This document shows, in pieces, positions 18,206 through 20,000 of a DNA stretch of 20,000 nt (the stretch's first letter is position 1; each line of letters starts with the position of its first letter). The DNA comes from Stramonita haemastoma. Taxonomy: Eukaryota > Mollusca > Gastropoda > Neogastropoda > Muricidae. The stretch spans positions 28,517,597-28,537,596 of the forward strand of contig CM060335.1 of NCBI GenBank assembly GCA_030674155.1. Direction: 5' to 3'. The position numbers were made by a program, and so were the translations under genes. The notes below the pieces were generated by a model, which searched no databases, was not told where the DNA came from, and saw only the letters and a program-made list of their open reading frames with translations.

Positions 18206-18699
18206 TATAAACGTTATACACTTTGGCAGGTAGATGTTGAAGGCAGGACAGGATTGTACGGCGTTTTCATTTCAATTTTCTGTTTTGTTTTTAAAATATG
18301 GGATAGGCGTTCCTTGTGCAGTGGTGACATTAACATATGTTGATAGCCTGTTTAATACCCTTTATTTTGGTACCAAATTTGATATGAATGTGTAAGAATA
18401 TATTTATATAAATAATGTAAATTAACCTCACCCCCTAAATATTTGCCTTCTGAAAGGGTTACCATATTGAATTGCTTGTATATCCTGAAATAACCTGGTT
18501 ACATGAGGTTAACATATACCATAAAACGTTAAAATAAACAAAGTTTCAGAAAAATGCACCCATAAATCCCCCCAGGGGGGAGGGGGTCTATGGAGGGACC
18601 AAGGTCTAATAGTACTCGTTGATTAAGGTTCATTAAGTTTATCTTTTCATTCATTACAATTCTGAGGTTCTCTTTCGCTGAGATTTTGTATATGCTACC

Positions 18700-18700
<1 letters not shown>
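18206..18700. other. Gene 2 intron, nothing recognised
   Basis: AT-rich sequence with a CCCC/GGGG palindromic patch near 18568-18590. No coding or RNA feature is supported. Confidence 0.55.

Positions 18701-18783
<83 letters not shown>
18701..18783 (+). repeat. (GT)n microsatellite
   Basis: This is about 82 bp of uninterrupted GT repeat. Confidence 0.95.
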
Positions 18784-18784
<1 letters not shown>

Positions 18785-19107
18785 GGATTTTTTAGCTTTG
18801 TTCTTTGCACACGGCAATCTGACTTTGGGAAGTATGTCTAAACACGACACCAATGCTTTCCCAATGGGACAGCATCCTGAATCTCAAACAGAGAACACTA
18901 CCATGGCAGAAAGTTGCATAGAATACAAAAATGATACAAAACAATGCAATACAATGCAAGAGACTATCCCCACCCCAATCCCCAACCCCCATCCCTCTAC
19001 ACCTCACAGCACGATCCCAGCATCTTTGCTGACAAACAAATCTCCAACTCTGTCACTCCATGAACTGAACTTTTCGCTGCATTAAGAGCACCTGGTCCAG
19101 CAAAAGG

Positions 19108-19277
19108 CCCACAATACAATACAATACGTTACAATACAATACAATACGATACGGTAAAATACAATACAATACAATAGGCCAACCCACCCCATACCAAACA
19201 CAGACACACACACAGACAAACACATAGACAAACACACAAACACACAGACAAACACACACACACACACACACACGCGC
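19108..19277 (+). repeat. (ATACA)n pentanucleotide repeat and (CA)n
   Basis: ACAAT/ACGAT pentamers run from 19108 to 19174. After a 20-bp gap, CA repeats with AGACAAACAC variants run from 19198 to about 19276 and abut the SINE. Confidence 0.9.
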
Positions 19278-19485
19278 ACTCTTCGGATGAGACTATAAAC
19301 TGAGGCCCCGTGTGCAAACATACGCATGCAGAACATCTTGCGCACACGTTAAATCCTGCTCCGCTTATCGTAAGAGTAAACCATCATGTGCCGGTGGGAG
19401 CATATGACATTTACAAAACTGCATACACACGGAGACTGGATGTAAAAAAGCATAAGAGTGCTTATCCCATTATCCTCGATATAAA
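19278..19485 (+). mobile_element. SINE family B, headless copy, plus orientation
   Basis: It is the reverse complement of the 6519-6725 and 15682-15896 copies: CTTCGGATGAGACTATAAAC, GGCCCCGTGTGC, GAACATCTTGCGCACACGTT, AAATCCTGCTCC, and the tail AAGAGTGCTTATCCCATTAT. The tRNA-like head is replaced by the CA microsatellite on its 5' side. Confidence 0.75.
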
Positions 19486-19638
19486 AGATTATAAAAAAAC
19501 ACCACCCCATGACCAACCAATATACACCTTCACAGCAAAACACTCAGCTCACAAAAACAAACCACAAAAAACTCAAATTTTTTTGTCTTATCCCACCCTT
19601 AACTTAAACTAGTTCGCAGCATGCTAGATAGGCCGCAC

Positions 19639-19940
19639 CTGGTTTTGAGAGAGGTCCGTTCTTGGCTCCCAGGCTTAAGTCAGCACTGGGGTTAGGGCTG
19701 GGGTTCCTGTTGGCGCCTGGCTTAGCAGCGGGGCCGGGCTTGGGGCTCGGGGCGAAAGGGTTGCTGCCCAGGGAGGACAGGTCCATGCCCGGGATGTTGA
19801 GGGACTTGAGGTCGATGGTGCTGAGGAGGCTGTCCACGATGGGGTTGATGTTGGCGTTAGGGAGGGAGGGGGAGGGGGGTTGGGGTTCATGGCTGGGGGC
19901 AGATCCAGGGCGGCACCCAGTTGGCGTTGGGCGTTCGGGT
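19639..19940 (-). CDS. Gene 2 low-complexity exon (Pro/Asn/Leu/Ser-rich), with an apparent frameshift
   Basis: A strong acceptor (pyrimidine tract ending TTTCTGTCACAG) precedes 19940 and a donor AAACCAG|GTGCGG lies at 19638. The last base plus the next exon's CA makes Ala, giving phase 1 as required by the 14462-14549 exon. Entry in phase 1 reads PNAQRQLGAALDLPPAMNP, which resembles the NAQLNALVAAL of gene 1. After a C/T-rich tract (about 19858-19882) the sensible reading moves to another frame: PNANINPIVDSLLSTIDLKS, then SPKPGPAAKPGANRNPS. The exon is 302 bases, so the phases do not balance. Either one base is missing in the C-rich tract or this allele is broken. An acceptor consistent with the second frame alone is possible, but it gives a less protein-like start. 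The gene continues upstream past the window end. Confidence 0.65.
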
Positions 19941-20000
19941 CTGTGACAGAAAGAAGACAGAAAAAGGGGGTTTGTTTTAGGTTTTGAAAATAAAATCGGT

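Overview
The window looks like a piece of a large, repeat-rich animal genome. The most likely source is a lophotrochozoan, probably a gastropod mollusc. The basis is intron-containing genes with good splice sites, dense di-, tri- and tetranucleotide microsatellites, tRNA-derived SINEs and decayed transposon genes. The organism call is an inference from repeat style and gene type, not from a diagnostic gene. No bacterial genes, rRNA genes or functional tRNA genes are seen.

Left part (1-8.9 kb). Dispersed repeats lead into a complete, previously unfamiliar DNA transposon at about 1869-5273. It has terminal inverted repeats, a flanking TA duplication, and clusters of a 17-bp motif at both ends. 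Inside are a CENP-B/Tigger-type helix-turn-helix ORF, a roughly 1.3-kb 21-bp minisatellite, and an OTU-family cysteine protease domain with its catalytic residues intact. No DDE transposase domain is visible, so it looks like a non-autonomous chimeric element. To the right are AT microsatellites around a hammerhead-like motif, then a second and unrelated 21-bp minisatellite split by a SINE, then about 1 kb with nothing recognisable.

Right part (9.1-20 kb). Two paralogous genes lie on the minus strand. Both encode secreted-type proteins with low-complexity Pro/Ala/Gln/Asn-rich regions followed by one eight-cysteine module. The spacing is identical in both: C-x8-C-x4-C-x4-C-x7-C-x4-C-x2-C-x14-C. 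Both are cut by a phase-2 intron at the same place. The upstream copy (gene 2) has three visible exons at 19639-19940, 14462-14549 and 11986-12157. The downstream copy (gene 1) has two, at 10002-10521 and 9147-9312. The 5' exons with start codon and signal peptide were not found for either, and gene 2 clearly continues beyond the right edge. The two could also be alternative 3' ends of one locus, because the first visible exon of each is entered in phase 1. The last intron of gene 1 holds a tandem array in which the 3' splice site plus the start of the last exon has been copied about eight times.

Gene 2's long first intron holds a plus-strand pseudogene of a multi-copy invertebrate family (about 15.98-17.84 kb), SINE fragments and long CA/GT/AAT tracts.
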